From: Bradyrhizobium sp. 170
GTDB taxonomy: Bacteria > Pseudomonadota > Alphaproteobacteria > Rhizobiales > Xanthobacteraceae
Length of the DNA stretch: 64,000 nucleotides
NCBI RefSeq assembly: GCF_023101085.1
Contig: NZ_CP064703.1
Coordinates: 7,750,001 to 7,814,000, forward strand
Direction: 5' to 3'
Shown here: positions 53,740 to 62,893 of the stretch, one piece after another
How the letters are laid out: every line of letters starts with the position of its first letter
How positions within the stretch are numbered: position 1 is the stretch's first letter
Position numbers and translations under genes: made by a program
The notes under the pieces: model-generated
Databases searched by the model: none
Told to the model about the DNA's origin: nothing
What the model saw: only the letters and a program-made list of their open reading frames with translations

Positions 53740-53883
53740 CTACTGGCGGACGAACGCGGTGTCCTCGATCGTGTAGACGCCGTCGGCATAGGACTTCACT
53801 ACCATTCCGGCGGTCAGCATCACCGCCAGCGTGACGGTTGCGAAGACAAAGCCGACGAATTTCAGGCTGCTGCGATCTGCCAT
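53740..53883 (-). CDS. Very small membrane protein, 47 aa
   Basis: A short N-terminus (ADRSSLKF), one helix (VGFVFATVTLAVMLTAGMVV) and a polar tail (KSYADGVYTIEDTAFVRQ). The ATG at 53881-53883 has SD GAGGGG; the upstream ATG at 53887-53889 is too near the SD. Function unknown. It is convergent to the 45-aa gene; the two may have related roles, but no sequence similarity is evident. Confidence 0.6.
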   Translation of the reverse strand: MADRSSLKFVGFVFATVTLAVMLTAGMVVKSYADGVYTIEDTAFVRQ

Positions 53884-54032
53884 AATCATCCCCTCGGTAC
53901 TTCCCCTGAGACGCATTTGGCAGGCAGAAAGTTCAAAATGCGTTAGCAAAGAATCCGTTCCGTGGAGTCATGGATTACGAGGTGCTAACGGCACAAATCG
54001 CTAACCATATGCCACGGAGGGGCACGTAGCAC

Positions 54033-54110
54033 GTAGCCCGGATGAGCGAAGCGACATCCGGGATTCACGCGGGCACCGTTCCCGGATGTCGCTTCGCTCA
54101 TCCGGGCTAC
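54033..54110. repeat. GTAGCCCGGATGAGCGAAGC palindromic repeat
   Basis: GTAGCCCGGATGAGCGAAGC and GACATCCGGGA on the left; TCCCGGATGTCGCTTCGC and TCATCCGGGCTAC on the right. A second copy is at 58498-58584. Confidence 0.9.
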
Positions 54111-54112
54111 GA

Positions 54113-54601
54113 TTAAGCTCCGGAAATCCCACTCCGCCGCGGCACGAAGGCGGTGGCGAGGAACGAGTACACTACCTCGCCGCGCTGGTTGATGCCGGTA
54201 TTGCGGATCTGCAGGATGCCCCATTCGGGACGCTTCTCCGAGGTCCGCCTGGTTTCGACCCGGCTAGAAAAATGGATGGTATCGCCAGCCAGCACCGGCC
54301 TGATCCAGCGCAATTCACGGAAGCCCGGCGAGGGCCCCCCCACCGCGACTTTCTCGCCGCGCGCGGCAGCCTCTGCCGCCGAACGCTTGCCGTCGGCGAC
54401 CATGAGCTTCATGCAGACCGCGGCGACGTGCCAGCCCGATGCTGCCAGCCCCCCGAACAGGGATTTGCGGCCCTCTTCCTCATCGAGGTGAAAGCGCTGC
54501 GGATCGAACTGCGTGGCAAACCTCTTGATGTCTTCGGCGGTGAAGGTGAACGAGCCAACCTCGCGCTGTGCGCCGATCTCGATGTCCTCGAAGAAACGCA
54601 T
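54113..54601 (-). CDS. MaoC-family dehydratase, 162 aa
   Basis: Hot-dog fold protein of the MaoC group: FTAEDIKRFATQFDPQRFHLDEEEGRKSLFGGLAASGWHVAAVCMKL contains the (R)-hydratase-like motif with the active-site Asp and His. The C-terminal half has RWIRPVLAGDTIHFSSRVE. It would hydrate a 2-enoyl-CoA or act as acyl dehydratase. Second gene of a two-gene unit; the other MaoC gene ends 2 bases upstream. Possibly a heterodimer. Confidence 0.87.
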   Translation of the reverse strand: MRFFEDIEIGAQREVGSFTFTAEDIKRFATQFDPQRFHLDEEEGRKSLFGGLAASGWHVAAVCMKLMVADGKRSAAEAAARGEKVAVGGPSPGFRELRWIRPVLAGDTIHFSSRVETRRTSEKRPEWGILQIRNTGINQRGEVVYSFLATAFVPRRSGISGA

Positions 54602-54603
54602 CG

Positions 54604-55062
54604 CTACTTCGCTCCCGCCTCAGTGCGCCGGCGTACGATGATCGGCGACTCCATCTCGCACAGCACCACGCCAGCCGCGTTGCGGATCGTCCCCTTGAAG
54701 GTCACGATGCCGGTCTCGGGACGGCTCTTCGAAATCCTGGCCTCAGCGACGTCGACATCCAGCGTCAGGTCGTCGCCCGGGCGCAGCGGCGCCAGCCAGC
54801 GCATCTCGTTGACGCCGGGCGAGCCGAGCGAGGCGGTGCGGCCGATAAAGCCGTCAAACAGCATCCGCATCATGATCGAGCCAAGATGCCAGCCCGAACC
54901 GGACAGCCCCTTCAGCATCGACGCATTGGCGGCCGCCTCGTCCAGATGCATCGGCTGCGGGTCGAATTCGGCGGCAAAGGCCAAAATCTCCTCGCGCGTG
55001 ACGTGGCGCGGTCCGAATGTGCCGAAATGGCCGGGCGTGAAGTCATCGAAGGTGAGTGTCAT
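54604..55062 (-). CDS. MaoC-family dehydratase, 152 aa
   Basis: Hot-dog domain: TREEILAFAAEFDPQPMHLDEAAANASMLKGLSGSGWHLGSIMMRM contains the conserved Asp and His, then GVNEMRWLAPLRPGDDLTLDVDV. Sequence similarity to the neighbour at 54113 indicates duplication; both keep the active-site pattern. Start is ATG at 55060-55062, with another ATG directly before it. The substrate acyl-CoA is unknown, though a role in polyhydroxyalkanoate or fatty acid metabolism is plausible for the family. Confidence 0.87.
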   Translation of the reverse strand: MTLTFDDFTPGHFGTFGPRHVTREEILAFAAEFDPQPMHLDEAAANASMLKGLSGSGWHLGSIMMRMLFDGFIGRTASLGSPGVNEMRWLAPLRPGDDLTLDVDVAEARISKSRPETGIVTFKGTIRNAAGVVLCEMESPIIVRRRTEAGAK

Positions 55063-55271
55063 CATTGATCGAGGATAAGGATTGGGGATTGGTTGTGGAG
55101 AAGCCTGAATGTGGCCGTTATTTGCGGCAATCTCAACCCGTCCACCCGCATGGCTCGTTCGCCAGAGGCGAGTACCGTTCCCGGCACTCGCCCCTGACTT
55201 GCCCGAAGCAATTTTCGGGGCTAGCCCTGTGCCATCTGGGACCAGGTTTTTGACCCGCCGGAGAACCATCG

Positions 55272-55565
55272 ATGCTCGATTTTCAGGATCTGTTTCAGTG
55301 GGACCGCTTCATCACGCCCACGATCATCAAGACTTTCTACTGGCTGGTTATCGGCTTGATCGTGCTGTTCGGCCTGTCCGGGATCTTCTCGGCACTTGCC
55401 GCGATGGCGATCAGCCCGTTCGGCGGATTCATCCTGCTGCTGTCCTCGATCGCCGGTGTCGTGGTCGGCGTGGTGTTTTCGCGCATCGCCGCAGAATTCA
55501 TCCTGATCGTCTTCCGCATCAACGAGCATCTCGGCGCGATCCGCGATCAGGGACAGATGCGGTAA
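55272..55565 (+). CDS. DUF4282 membrane protein, 97 aa
   Basis: Two hydrophobic segments (TIIKTFYWLVIGLIVLFGLSGIFSAL and FGGFILLLSSIAGVVVGVVFSRIAAEFILIVF) with the DUF4282 pattern WDRFITPTIIKTFYWL and RINEHLGAIRD. ATG at 55272 has GGAG upstream. Divergent from the MaoC pair. Function unknown. Confidence 0.83.
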   Translation: MLDFQDLFQWDRFITPTIIKTFYWLVIGLIVLFGLSGIFSALAAMAISPFGGFILLLSSIAGVVVGVVFSRIAAEFILIVFRINEHLGAIRDQGQMR

Positions 55566-55576
55566 GCCCCCTCACC

Positions 55577-55685
55577 GTCATTGCGAGCGAAGCGAAGCAA
55601 TCCACCTCTCCACGCGGGGATAGATGGATTGCTTCGTCGCTTCGCTCCCTTGCGCAAACGCTCCGCGTTTGTCGCAGGCAATGAC
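55577..55685. repeat. GTCATTGCGA...GCAATGAC palindromic repeat, copy F
   Basis: GTCATTGCGAGCGAAGCGA and AGCAATCCACC on the left; GGATTGCTTCGTCGCTTCGC, CAAACGCTCCGCGTTTGTCG and GCAGGCAATGAC on the right. It shares the CAAACGCG-type block with copy C (23417). It fills the space between the DUF4282 gene and ychF. Confidence 0.87.
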
Positions 55686-55696
55686 GTGGAGAATTC

Positions 55697-56794
55697 TCAG
55701 GTATTAAACCTGAAATGCATCACGTCGCCGTCGGCGACGACATATTCCTTGCCTTCCAGCCTGAGCTTGCCGGCGTCGCGGGCGCCGGCTTCGCCGTTCA
55801 GAGCGACGTAATCGGCATAGGCGATGGTCTCAGCCCGGATAAAGCCCTTTTCGAAATCGGTATGGATCACGCCGGCCGCGGCGGGCCCCTTGGTGCCGCG
55901 ATGGATGGTCCAGGCGCGGGCCTCCTTCGGGCCCACGGTGAAATAGGTGATGAGATCGAGCAGCTGATAGCCGGCGCGGATCAGGCGGTCGAGGCCGGGC
56001 TCTTCGAGACCCAGCGTCTCGAGAAAATCGGCGCGCTCCTCGCGTGACAGGGTCGCGATCTCGGATTCGATCTTGGCCGAGATCACCACCGCGACCGCGC
56101 CTTCCTTCTTGGCGTGCTCGAACACCTGTTTTGAGAAGCTGTTGCCGTCCTTGGCCGAGCCTTCCTCGACGTTGCAGACATAGAGCACCGGCTTCGACGT
56201 CAGCAGGCCCAGCATATTGAACGCGCGCTCTTCCTCCGGCTTGCGCTCCAGAAACCGCGCCGGCTTGCCGTCGCGCAGCAACACCAGCGCGCGGTTGACG
56301 AGATCGAGCGCTTCCTTGGCGTCCTTGTCGTTGCCCTTGGCCTTCTTGGCGAGGTTGTCGACGCGCTTTTCCAGGCTGTCGAGGTCGGCGAGCATCAGCT
56401 CGGTTTCGATGGTCTCGATATCGGCCAATGGCGCGATCTTGCCCTCGACATGGGTGATGTCGGAGTCTTCGAAACACCGCACCACATGCGCGACCGCGTC
56501 GACCTCGCGGATGGTGGCTAGGAACTGGTTGCCGAGGCCTTCGCCCTTCGAGGCGCCGCGGACGAGGCCCGCAATATCGACGAAGGTCAGCCGCGTCGGG
56601 ATGATCTGCGCGGAGCCTGCGATCGCCGACAGCTTGTCGAGCCTGGGATCAGGCACGGCGACCTCGCCGACATTCGGCTCGATTGTGCAGAACGGATAAT
56701 TCGCCGCCTGCGCCGCTGCCGTCTCGGTCAGCGCGTTGAACAGCGTCGACTTGCCGACATTGGGCAGGCCAACGATACCGCATTTGAATCCCAT
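55697..56794 (-). CDS. ychF: Redox-regulated ATPase YchF (Obg family)
   Basis: A 365-residue universally conserved P-loop ATPase. P-loop [15 protein letters not shown], switch region [26 protein letters not shown] (G3), and in place of the guanine-specific NKxD motif CNVEEG, which makes it ATP-specific. A coiled coil (residues 130-180) and a C-terminal TGS domain ([39 protein letters not shown]) are present. Bound to ribosomes and involved in stress response. Its neighbour upstream is pth, a common pairing. Confidence 0.97.
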   Translation of the reverse strand: MGFKCGIVGLPNVGKSTLFNALTETAAAQAANYPFCTIEPNVGEVAVPDPRLDKLSAIAGSAQIIPTRLTFVDIAGLVRGASKGEGLGNQFLATIREVDAVAHVVRCFEDSDITHVEGKIAPLADIETIETELMLADLDSLEKRVDNLAKKAKGNDKDAKEALDLVNRALVLLRDGKPARFLERKPEEERAFNMLGLLTSKPVLYVCNVEEGSAKDGNSFSKQVFEHAKKEGAVAVVISAKIESEIATLSREERADFLETLGLEEPGLDRLIRAGYQLLDLITYFTVGPKEARAWTIHRGTKGPAAAGVIHTDFEKGFIRAETIAYADYVALNGEAGARDAGKLRLEGKEYVVADGDVMHFRFNT

Positions 56795-56816
56795 TTCGTC
56801 CTCAATGATTTCTCTT

Positions 56817-56932
56817 CGTCATGGCCGGGCTTGTCCCGGCCATCCACGTCTTGTTTCGTTCCAGAAAAGGAAGACGTGGATGCCCGGCACATCTGCGCGA
56901 AGACGCGCTTCGCGCTTTAGGCCGGGCATGAC
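56817..56932. repeat. CGTCATGGCCGGG... palindromic repeat
   Basis: CGTCATGGCCGGGCTTGTCC and GCCATCCACGTCTT on the left; AAGACGTGGATGCCCGGC and GGCCGGGCATGAC on the right. It lies between the ychF and pth genes and is related to the 51702-51819 repeat. Confidence 0.8.
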
Positions 56933-56954
56933 AGCGGAGCGCTAGCACGAGAAG

Positions 56955-57563
56955 TCAGCCCTGCTTCCCGTCATCTTCCTTCTCGAAAAATCCCTTGGCC
57001 TGCAGCGTCAGATGCACCTTGTTCTGGAACGTCGAGTCCTTGCCTGTTACGAGCAGCCCGGCATTGTCGGCAACCGCCTCGCACAGGGCTTCCACCCACG
57101 GTCGATCGCTCTTGGCAAAATCCGACAGCACGTGGCTGTGCACCAACTCCTTGACGCCGGGATGACCGATCCCGAGCCGCACCCGGCGATAGTCGTTGCC
57201 GATATGCGAGGAGATCGAGCGCAGCCCGTTATGGCCGGCAATGCCACCGCCGATCTTGACGCGCACCTTCGCCGCCGGCAGTTCGAGCTCGTCCTGAAAA
57301 ACAGTGATGTCTCCGGCGGACAGCTTGAAGAAGTTGGCAGCTTCCTGAACCGCGCGCCCGGACTCGTTCATGTAGGTGGTCGGCCGAAGCAGAACGACCT
57401 TCTCGCGATCGAGCGTGCCTTCGGAAGTCTCGCCCTGAAAACGGCGGCGCCACGGTGCGAAACCGTGACGACGCGCGATCTCATCGACGGCCATGAACCC
57501 GATGTTATGCCGGTTGTTCGCGTATTTCGAACCGGGGTTACCAAGACCGACAAACAGGCGCAT
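56955..57563 (-). CDS. pth: Peptidyl-tRNA hydrolase
   Basis: Cleaves peptidyl-tRNA released from stalled ribosomes. A 202-residue protein with [21 protein letters not shown] (Asn and the catalytic His 19/20), PTTYMNESG (Asn in the active site), FQDELELP (catalytic Asp) and [13 protein letters not shown]. Length is at the upper end of the family (E. coli 194). Directly downstream of rplY (21 bases between them), the conserved rplY-pth-ychF order, so they form an operon. Confidence 0.97.
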   Translation of the reverse strand: MRLFVGLGNPGSKYANNRHNIGFMAVDEIARRHGFAPWRRRFQGETSEGTLDREKVVLLRPTTYMNESGRAVQEAANFFKLSAGDITVFQDELELPAAKVRVKIGGGIAGHNGLRSISSHIGNDYRRVRLGIGHPGVKELVHSHVLSDFAKSDRPWVEALCEAVADNAGLLVTGKDSTFQNKVHLTLQAKGFFEKEDDGKQG

Positions 57564-57584
57564 GACGCGGCATCCCGCGCCAGC

Positions 57585-58307
57585 TTACTTCTTCTTGTCG
57601 CCACCGGCCGGCGCTTTCGCGCCAGCCGCCGGAGCCGCAGCACCCGCCGCAGGGGCAGCAGCCGGCGCCGCAGCGGCACCCGCCGCCGGAGCACCCGTGC
57701 CCGCAGCCGCAGCAGCCGCCGCAGCCTTCTGTTCTTCGGCGTAGCCCGACGGCGGCACGATGGTCACCAGCGTCGCGTCCTCACGCGACAGCGACTTCAC
57801 GCCGGTCGGCAGCTTGATGTCGGACAGATGCAGCGAGTAGCTGATTTCCAGCGCCCCGACATCCGCATCGATGTACTGCGGAATGTTTTCGACCGAGCAT
57901 TCGAGATCGATGGTGTGGGTGACGATGTTGACGGTGCCGCCACGCTTGACGCCGGGTGCGGATTCCGCGTTCACGATGTGCAGGGGGACGCTGACGCGGA
58001 TGGTCGCGCCTTCGCCGAGCCGCATGAAATCGACATGCAGCGGGAAGTCACGCACCGGATCGAGGTGGAAGTCGCGCGGAATCACGCGGTGCTTCTTGCC
58101 CTCGAGATCGATGTCGAAAAGCGTGGTCAGGAAGCGGCCGGCCAGGATGCGCTGGCGCAGTTCCTTGTCGTCGACCGAAATGGTCACGGGGGGCTGGTTG
58201 TTGCCGTAGATCACTCCGGGCACTCTCCCGGCGCGACGCTCTGCCCGGGCGGCCCCCTTGCCGCTCTGCGGACGCGCGGTCGCCTTCAATTCCTTGACGG
58301 TCGCCAT
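57585..58307 (-). CDS. rplY: Large ribosomal subunit protein bL25 (CTC/general stress type)
   Basis: A 240-residue L25: LKATARPQSGKGAARAERRAGRVPGVIYGNNQPP is the 5S rRNA-binding N-domain, followed by the CTC-type C-domain (HVDFMRLGEGATIRVSVPLHIVNAE, TIDLECSVENIPQYIDADVGALEI). The C-terminus carries a long Ala/Pro-rich tail (residues 193-235) ending GGDKKK, more extended than usual (about 200 aa). First gene of the rplY-pth-(ychF) cluster. A lone ATG at 58305-58307 is the only plausible start. Confidence 0.96.
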   Translation of the reverse strand: MATVKELKATARPQSGKGAARAERRAGRVPGVIYGNNQPPVTISVDDKELRQRILAGRFLTTLFDIDLEGKKHRVIPRDFHLDPVRDFPLHVDFMRLGEGATIRVSVPLHIVNAESAPGVKRGGTVNIVTHTIDLECSVENIPQYIDADVGALEISYSLHLSDIKLPTGVKSLSREDATLVTIVPPSGYAEEQKAAAAAAAAGTGAPAAGAAAAPAAAPAAGAAAPAAGAKAPAGGDKKK

Positions 58308-58497
58308 CGTGTTAAGTCCTTGTTTTCTAAAAAGTTAAAGGCCGCATCGCGGCCCGTTGGCGTCCCACAGCAAGCCTCCAGGGGTGCGGGGGCTGCGGAC
58401 GTGGCGGGCTTTTAGCCCCAAAGGGACAAAATGACAAGGAAATGAAGGGATTTTTCTGCGGTTTTGGGGGCGATGACGGCCTCAAAGCCCGTAACCC

Positions 58498-58584
58498 GTA
58501 GCCCGGATGGAGCGGAGCGAAATCCGGGAACACCCTATCAGCCGTAAAACTCCCCCGGATTGCGCTGCGCTCCATCCGGGCTAC
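58498..58584. repeat. GTAGCCCGGATGGAGCGGAG palindromic repeat
   Basis: GTAGCCCGGATGGAGCGGAG and GAAATCCGGGA on the left; CCCCCGGATTGCGCTGCGC and TCCATCCGGGCTAC on the right. Second copy of the family at 54033. It lies between rplY's upstream region and ubiK. Confidence 0.9.
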
Positions 58585-58618
58585 CGGGCTACGGGGTAAA
58601 TCCCCTACCCGTCCGTCT

Positions 58619-58900
58619 TCAGACCGCGCCGGCATCCGGCGCAGCCGGCGAAATGCCGAGCTTGGCTTCCAGCGCCGCGATCCGGCCCTTCAGCGCCTCG
58701 TTCTCCTCGCGCGCCAGGCGGGCCATGTCCTTGACCGCGTCGAACTCCTCGCGCTTGACGAGATCGAGGTCGCGCAGGATGCGTTCGGCCTGGTTGCGCA
58801 TGACCGTATCGACCTCGCGCTTGACGCCCTGGGCAGCGCCGGCGGCGTCGTTCATCAAACGGCCGATCTCGTCGAAAAACCGATTGTTGGTCTGGGTCAT
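58619..58900 (-). CDS. ubiK: Ubiquinone biosynthesis accessory factor UbiK (BMFP/YqiC)
   Basis: A 93-residue protein of the BMFP family: FFDEIGRLMNDAAGAAQGVKREVDTVMRNQAERILRDLDLVKREEFDAVKDMARLAREENEALKGRIAALEAKLG. The N-terminal amphipathic helix associates with membranes and the C-terminal coiled coil trimerises. UbiK supports ubiquinone biosynthesis with UbiJ. ATG at 58898-58900 has SD GGAGCG. Divergent from the dienelactone hydrolase gene. Confidence 0.9.
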   Translation of the reverse strand: MTQTNNRFFDEIGRLMNDAAGAAQGVKREVDTVMRNQAERILRDLDLVKREEFDAVKDMARLAREENEALKGRIAALEAKLGISPAAPDAGAV

Positions 58901-59097
58901 CTGAAACGCTCCGGTCGCTGCAAATTGATCGTCACCGGCATGACAATGGCGATCCCCAAGGCAAGGTTCAAGAGCAAGGTTCAAGTGCGCCGTTCAAGGC
59001 CGACGTGGTGCCCTTTGCCTTGTCATGCCCCGGTTTCCTTGCAATCGTATCTAGCGCCTAACCAACAACCAGAATCACAACGCAAAAAGAAACGCCC

Positions 59098-59832
59098 ATG
59101 ATCGACCAGCAGATCGATATTGCGACCAAGGACGGCAAGACCACGACCTTCATCACCCATCCCGAACGCGGCGGACCGTTTCCGGTCATCATCTTCTACA
59201 TGGACGCACCGGCGATCCGCGAGGAACTGCGCGACATGGCGCGGCGGCTCGGCACCTCGGGTTATTACGTGATGCTGCCCAATATGTATTACCGCTCCGG
59301 CGTTATGGAGATCGGCCCGATCCCGCCGGATCCGGAGGCGCCTGAGCGCAAGCGGATGTTCGGCTTCATGAACTCGATCAACATTCCCATGGTGATGGAA
59401 GACACCAAGGCCCTGCTCGCCTATGCCGAGACGCAAGCGGCTGCGAATACAGGGATCGTCGGCACCGTCGGCTACTGCATGAGCGGCCGCTACGCGGTCA
59501 ACGCGGCGACGCATTTTCCGGATCGCGTGAAGGCGGCGGCTTCGATCTACGGCACCCACCTTGCGACCGAGCAGCCCGACAGCCCGCATCTGGCCGCGTC
59601 GAAGACCAAGGCCGAACTCTATTTCGCCTGCGCCGAGACCGACATCTATGCGCCGCAGGAGATTATCGACAAGGTCGCGGCCGGCATGAAGGGATCGAAC
59701 AACGAGGTCGAGATCTACCCCGGCACCCATCACGGTTTTGCCTTCCCGAAGCGCCCGGTCTACCACCGCGATGCCGCCGAACGGCACTGGGAGCGACTGC
59801 TGGCGCTCTATCGCCGCAACCTCGTGCCGTAG
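59098..59832 (+). CDS. Dienelactone hydrolase family protein, 244 aa
   Basis: Alpha/beta hydrolase of the DLH group with a cysteine nucleophile in GYCMSGRYAVNAA, the histidine in GTHHGFAFP and the aspartate in AETDIYAPQE. YMDAPAIREELRDMARRL and YVMLPNMYYRSG precede them. It hydrolyses dienelactone in aromatic degradation for the type enzyme, but the true substrate here is unknown. Start ATG at 59098. It lies 12 bases before lgt, so co-transcription is possible. Confidence 0.87.
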   Translation: MIDQQIDIATKDGKTTTFITHPERGGPFPVIIFYMDAPAIREELRDMARRLGTSGYYVMLPNMYYRSGVMEIGPIPPDPEAPERKRMFGFMNSINIPMVMEDTKALLAYAETQAAANTGIVGTVGYCMSGRYAVNAATHFPDRVKAAASIYGTHLATEQPDSPHLAASKTKAELYFACAETDIYAPQEIIDKVAAGMKGSNNEVEIYPGTHHGFAFPKRPVYHRDAAERHWERLLALYRRNLVP

Positions 59833-59844
59833 GCATCGCACCGG

Positions 59845-60690
59845 ATGCAATTCCTCACCATCACCTTTCCGGCAATTGATCCCGTCGCCATCTCAATCGG
59901 ACCGCTCGCGATCCGATGGTATGCGCTGGCCTATATCAGCGGCATCGTGATCGGATGGGTATATGCGCGCGGGCTGATCAGAAGCGAGAAATTGTGGGAC
60001 GGGCCGGCGCCGATCGCACCCGTGCAACTCGACGACTTCATTCTCTGGGTCACCCTTGGCATCATCCTCGGCGGCCGTACCGGCTATGTGCTGTTCTACA
60101 ACCCCGCCTTCTTCATCGAGCATCCCGCCGCCATTCTCAAATTATGGGAAGGCGGTATGTCCTTTCACGGCGGCTTTCTCGGCTGCGTCGCCGCGGTGAT
60201 GCTGTTTGCGCTCAAGAACAATATCTCCATCCTGTCGCTTGGCGACATCACGACCGCGGTCGCTCCGATAGGAATATTCCTCGGGCGCCTCGCCAACTTC
60301 ATCAAGGGCGAGTTGTGGGGGCGTGGGGCGGATGCCAGCGTGCCCTGGAGAATGGTCTTTCCCGATGACCCGTCTCAACTTTTCCGCCACCCAAGCCAGC
60401 TCTACGAAGCAGCGCTCGAGGGCATCCTGCTGTTTGCAATCCTGGCGGTCATGATCCGGATGGGCGCGTTGAAACGGCCGGGCCTGATCCTCGGCAGCTT
60501 CATCGCCATCTACGGTCTTGCGCGCATCACCGGCGAATTCTTCCGAGAACCCGATCCCCAGCTCGGATTTTTGTGGGGCGGACTGACCATGGGCATGCTT
60601 TTGTCGGTACCAATGATCATTGCCGGGGCCATCCTGATTATGATGGCATGGCGCCGCAAGACATCGGAGCATATACAGAAGTCGATTTAA
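59845..60690 (+). CDS. lgt: Prolipoprotein diacylglyceryl transferase
   Basis: An integral membrane enzyme adding diacylglyceryl from phosphatidylglycerol to the lipobox cysteine. Seven membrane segments are visible; the signature [14 protein letters not shown], the H-G-G-F motif ([10 protein letters not shown]) and [13 protein letters not shown] are all present. 281 residues. Its last bases overlap by spacing with midA (GTG at 60699, 8 bases after the stop). It acts on the lipoprotein precursor class that includes the product at 62894. Confidence 0.97.
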   Translation: MQFLTITFPAIDPVAISIGPLAIRWYALAYISGIVIGWVYARGLIRSEKLWDGPAPIAPVQLDDFILWVTLGIILGGRTGYVLFYNPAFFIEHPAAILKLWEGGMSFHGGFLGCVAAVMLFALKNNISILSLGDITTAVAPIGIFLGRLANFIKGELWGRGADASVPWRMVFPDDPSQLFRHPSQLYEAALEGILLFAILAVMIRMGALKRPGLILGSFIAIYGLARITGEFFREPDPQLGFLWGGLTMGMLLSVPMIIAGAILIMMAWRRKTSEHIQKSI

Positions 60691-60698
60691 GGCAGGCC

Positions 60699-61826
60699 GT
60701 GACCGAATTTTCACCGTTGCAGGCGGAGATCCACAAGCTGATCAGATCGTCAGGACCGATGCCGGTCTGGCGATACATGGAGCTGTGCCTGGTGCATCCC
60801 GAGCACGGCTATTACGTGTCGCGCGATCCATTGGGCCGCGAGGGCGATTTCACCACCGCGCCCGAGGTCAGCCAGATGTTCGGCGAGCTGCTCGGCCTGT
60901 GGACGGCTTCGGTGTGGAAGGCGATCGGATCGCCGCCGATGCTGCGGCTGGTCGAACTCGGCCCCGGCCGCGGCACCATGATGGCGGACGCACTCCGCGC
61001 GGTTCGGGTGCTGCCGCCGCTCTATCAATCGCTCCATGTCGATCTCGTCGAGATCAACCCGGTGCTGCGCGAAAAACAGCGGGCGACGCTGTCCGGCGCC
61101 CGCAACATTACCTGGCATGACAGCATCGACGACGTGCCGGAGGGCCCCGCGGTCATTCTCGCCAACGAATATTTCGACGTACTGCCGATCCATCAGGTGG
61201 TCAAACGCGAGACCGGCTGGCACGAGCGCGTCGTCGACCTCGACGCCAATGGCAAGCTGGTATTCGCGGCCTCGGACGAGCCGACGCCGCGCTTCGAGGT
61301 GTTGCTGCCGCCGCTGGTGCGCGCGGCCCCTGTCGGCGCCGTGTTCGAATGGCGGCCGGACTCCGAGATGATGAAGATCGCCGCGCGGGTACGCGACCAG
61401 GACGGCGCGGCGCTGATCATCGACTACGGCCACCTGCGCAGCGACGCCGGCGACACCTTCCAGGCGATCGCCCGCCACAGCTTTGCCGATCCCCTGAAGA
61501 ATCCAGGCCAGGCCGACGTCACCGCCCATGTCGATTTCCAGGCGCTGGCGCGCGCGGCGGAAGACGTCGGCGCACGCGTTCATGGCCCGGTGACGCAAGG
61601 CGAATTCCTCAAGCGGCTCGGCATCGAGACGCGGGCCGTCACGCTGATGGGAAAAACCACGCCGGAAGTTTCCGCCGATATTTCCGCCGCGCTGAAGCGC
61701 CTGACCGACAGCGGCCGCGGCGGCATGGGATCGATGTTCAAGGTGCTTGCGATCACGGAGCCCAATCTCACCGCGGTCGCGGGCCTCAGCGACGAACCGC
61801 CGGCGCCGGGAGATGAAACAGAATGA
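60699..61826 (+). CDS. SAM-dependent methyltransferase, MidA/NDUFAF7 family
   Basis: A 375-residue Rossmann-fold methyltransferase of the COG1565 (MidA/NDUFAF7) family, whose mitochondrial members methylate an arginine of a complex I subunit. Seen: FMELCLVHPEHGYYVSRDPLGREGDFTTAPEVSQ-like opening, VELGPGRGTMMADAL (SAM site), LVEINPVLREKQ, ANEYFDVLPIHQVV and TAHVDFQALARAAED. The GTG at 60699 has AAGG upstream and the expected length; an ATG at 60648 inside lgt is an alternative. Overlaps pgeF by 4 bases. Confidence 0.88.
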   Translation: MTEFSPLQAEIHKLIRSSGPMPVWRYMELCLVHPEHGYYVSRDPLGREGDFTTAPEVSQMFGELLGLWTASVWKAIGSPPMLRLVELGPGRGTMMADALRAVRVLPPLYQSLHVDLVEINPVLREKQRATLSGARNITWHDSIDDVPEGPAVILANEYFDVLPIHQVVKRETGWHERVVDLDANGKLVFAASDEPTPRFEVLLPPLVRAAPVGAVFEWRPDSEMMKIAARVRDQDGAALIIDYGHLRSDAGDTFQAIARHSFADPLKNPGQADVTAHVDFQALARAAEDVGARVHGPVTQGEFLKRLGIETRAVTLMGKTTPEVSADISAALKRLTDSGRGGMGSMFKVLAITEPNLTAVAGLSDEPPAPGDETE

Positions 61827-62590
61827 CGTTCGGATCGTCGCTGCTCGCAGCCATTCCCGGGCTGCGCCACGCCTTCTTCACCCGCGAGGGCGGGGTGTCC
61901 GGCGGAATCTACGAAGGTCTCAATGGCGGCCTCGGCTCCAACGACGACCCGGCCAGTGTCGCGGAAAATCGCCGCCGGATGGCCGAGCAGATGGGCGTTG
62001 CGCCCGAGCGCTTGCTCAGCGCGCACCAGATCCATTCACCCGACGCTGTCGTTGTGACCGGCCCCTGGCAAGACGACAAGCCGCGCGCCGACGCACTCGT
62101 CACCCGCACGGAGGGCATCGCGATCGGCGTCACCGCCGCGGATTGCGGACCCGTTCTATTTGCCGACGCAAGCGCGCGCGTGATCGGCGCGGCGCATGCC
62201 GGCTGGAAGGGCGCGCTGACCGGCGTGCTGGAATCGACCATCGACGCGATGGAGAAACTCGGCGCCGACCGCTCCGGCATCGTCGCCGCCATCGGCCCGC
62301 TGATCCGCCAGCACTCCTATGAGGTGGGTAGCGAATTCGTCGAGCGTTTCCTCGATGCCGACGCCGAGAATGGCGTGTTCTTCATCCCCTCGGTTCGATC
62401 AGGCCATGCCATGTTCGATCTCGCCGGCTTCATCCGCATGCGGCTGGAAAATGCCGGCGTGCTGATGATCGACGACATCGGCGTCGACACCTATTCCGAC
62501 GAGCGCTTCTACAGCTACCGCCGCTCGGTGCACCGGAAAGAGCCGGACTACGGCCGCCACGTCCACGCGATCGCGCTGACGGGCGAGTAG
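61823..62590 (+). CDS. pgeF: Peptidoglycan editing factor PgeF (YfiH, laccase domain)
   Basis: A 255-residue COG1496 protein. Zinc ligands in HQIHSPDAVV, VTAADCGPVLF and GAAHAGWKGALTG are conserved. The product removes wrongly incorporated L-serine from peptidoglycan precursors in E. coli. Start overlaps midA (ATGA). This is the conserved lgt-midA-pgeF order of alphaproteobacteria, which links envelope biogenesis with a respiratory methyltransferase. Confidence 0.9.
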   Translation: MTFGSSLLAAIPGLRHAFFTREGGVSGGIYEGLNGGLGSNDDPASVAENRRRMAEQMGVAPERLLSAHQIHSPDAVVVTGPWQDDKPRADALVTRTEGIAIGVTAADCGPVLFADASARVIGAAHAGWKGALTGVLESTIDAMEKLGADRSGIVAAIGPLIRQHSYEVGSEFVERFLDADAENGVFFIPSVRSGHAMFDLAGFIRMRLENAGVLMIDDIGVDTYSDERFYSYRRSVHRKEPDYGRHVHAIALTGE

Positions 62591-62760
62591 TTACTTCACG
62601 CGCAAGACTACCTTGCCTCGCGCGCGCCCTGCTTCGAGATAGGTCAGCGTGCCGGTGCGAAGTCCGGGCAGCGGATCCTGATCCATACCGGATCGGCGAT
62701 TTCCGCCAGGCGGACATGGTCGGCGATCGCGCCATAGCCGCCGAGAATAAAGGCCCGCAT
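62591..62760 (-). pseudogene. Zinc/quinone oxidoreductase remnant with a large internal deletion
   Basis: From the ATG at 62758-62760 the frame reads RAFILGGYGA and then ADPVW, the start of an MDR-family NADPH:quinone oxidoreductase. After a shift it reads LRTGTLTYLEAGRARGKVVLRVK and TAA at 62591, the family's C-terminus. About 270 central codons are missing and the two ends are out of frame, so the gene is dead. Confidence 0.75.
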
Positions 62761-62893
62761 GGATCATCCTGCCGGGTTGAGGAATTCTGGCAACAACAAG
62801 GTGAACGGGGAGGAGCTCGACGCAATCTTTTTGGCGGACCGGTGCACCCGCTGCCCTAGACCTTAATACATTTTAACGATATCGCAGGGAGCA

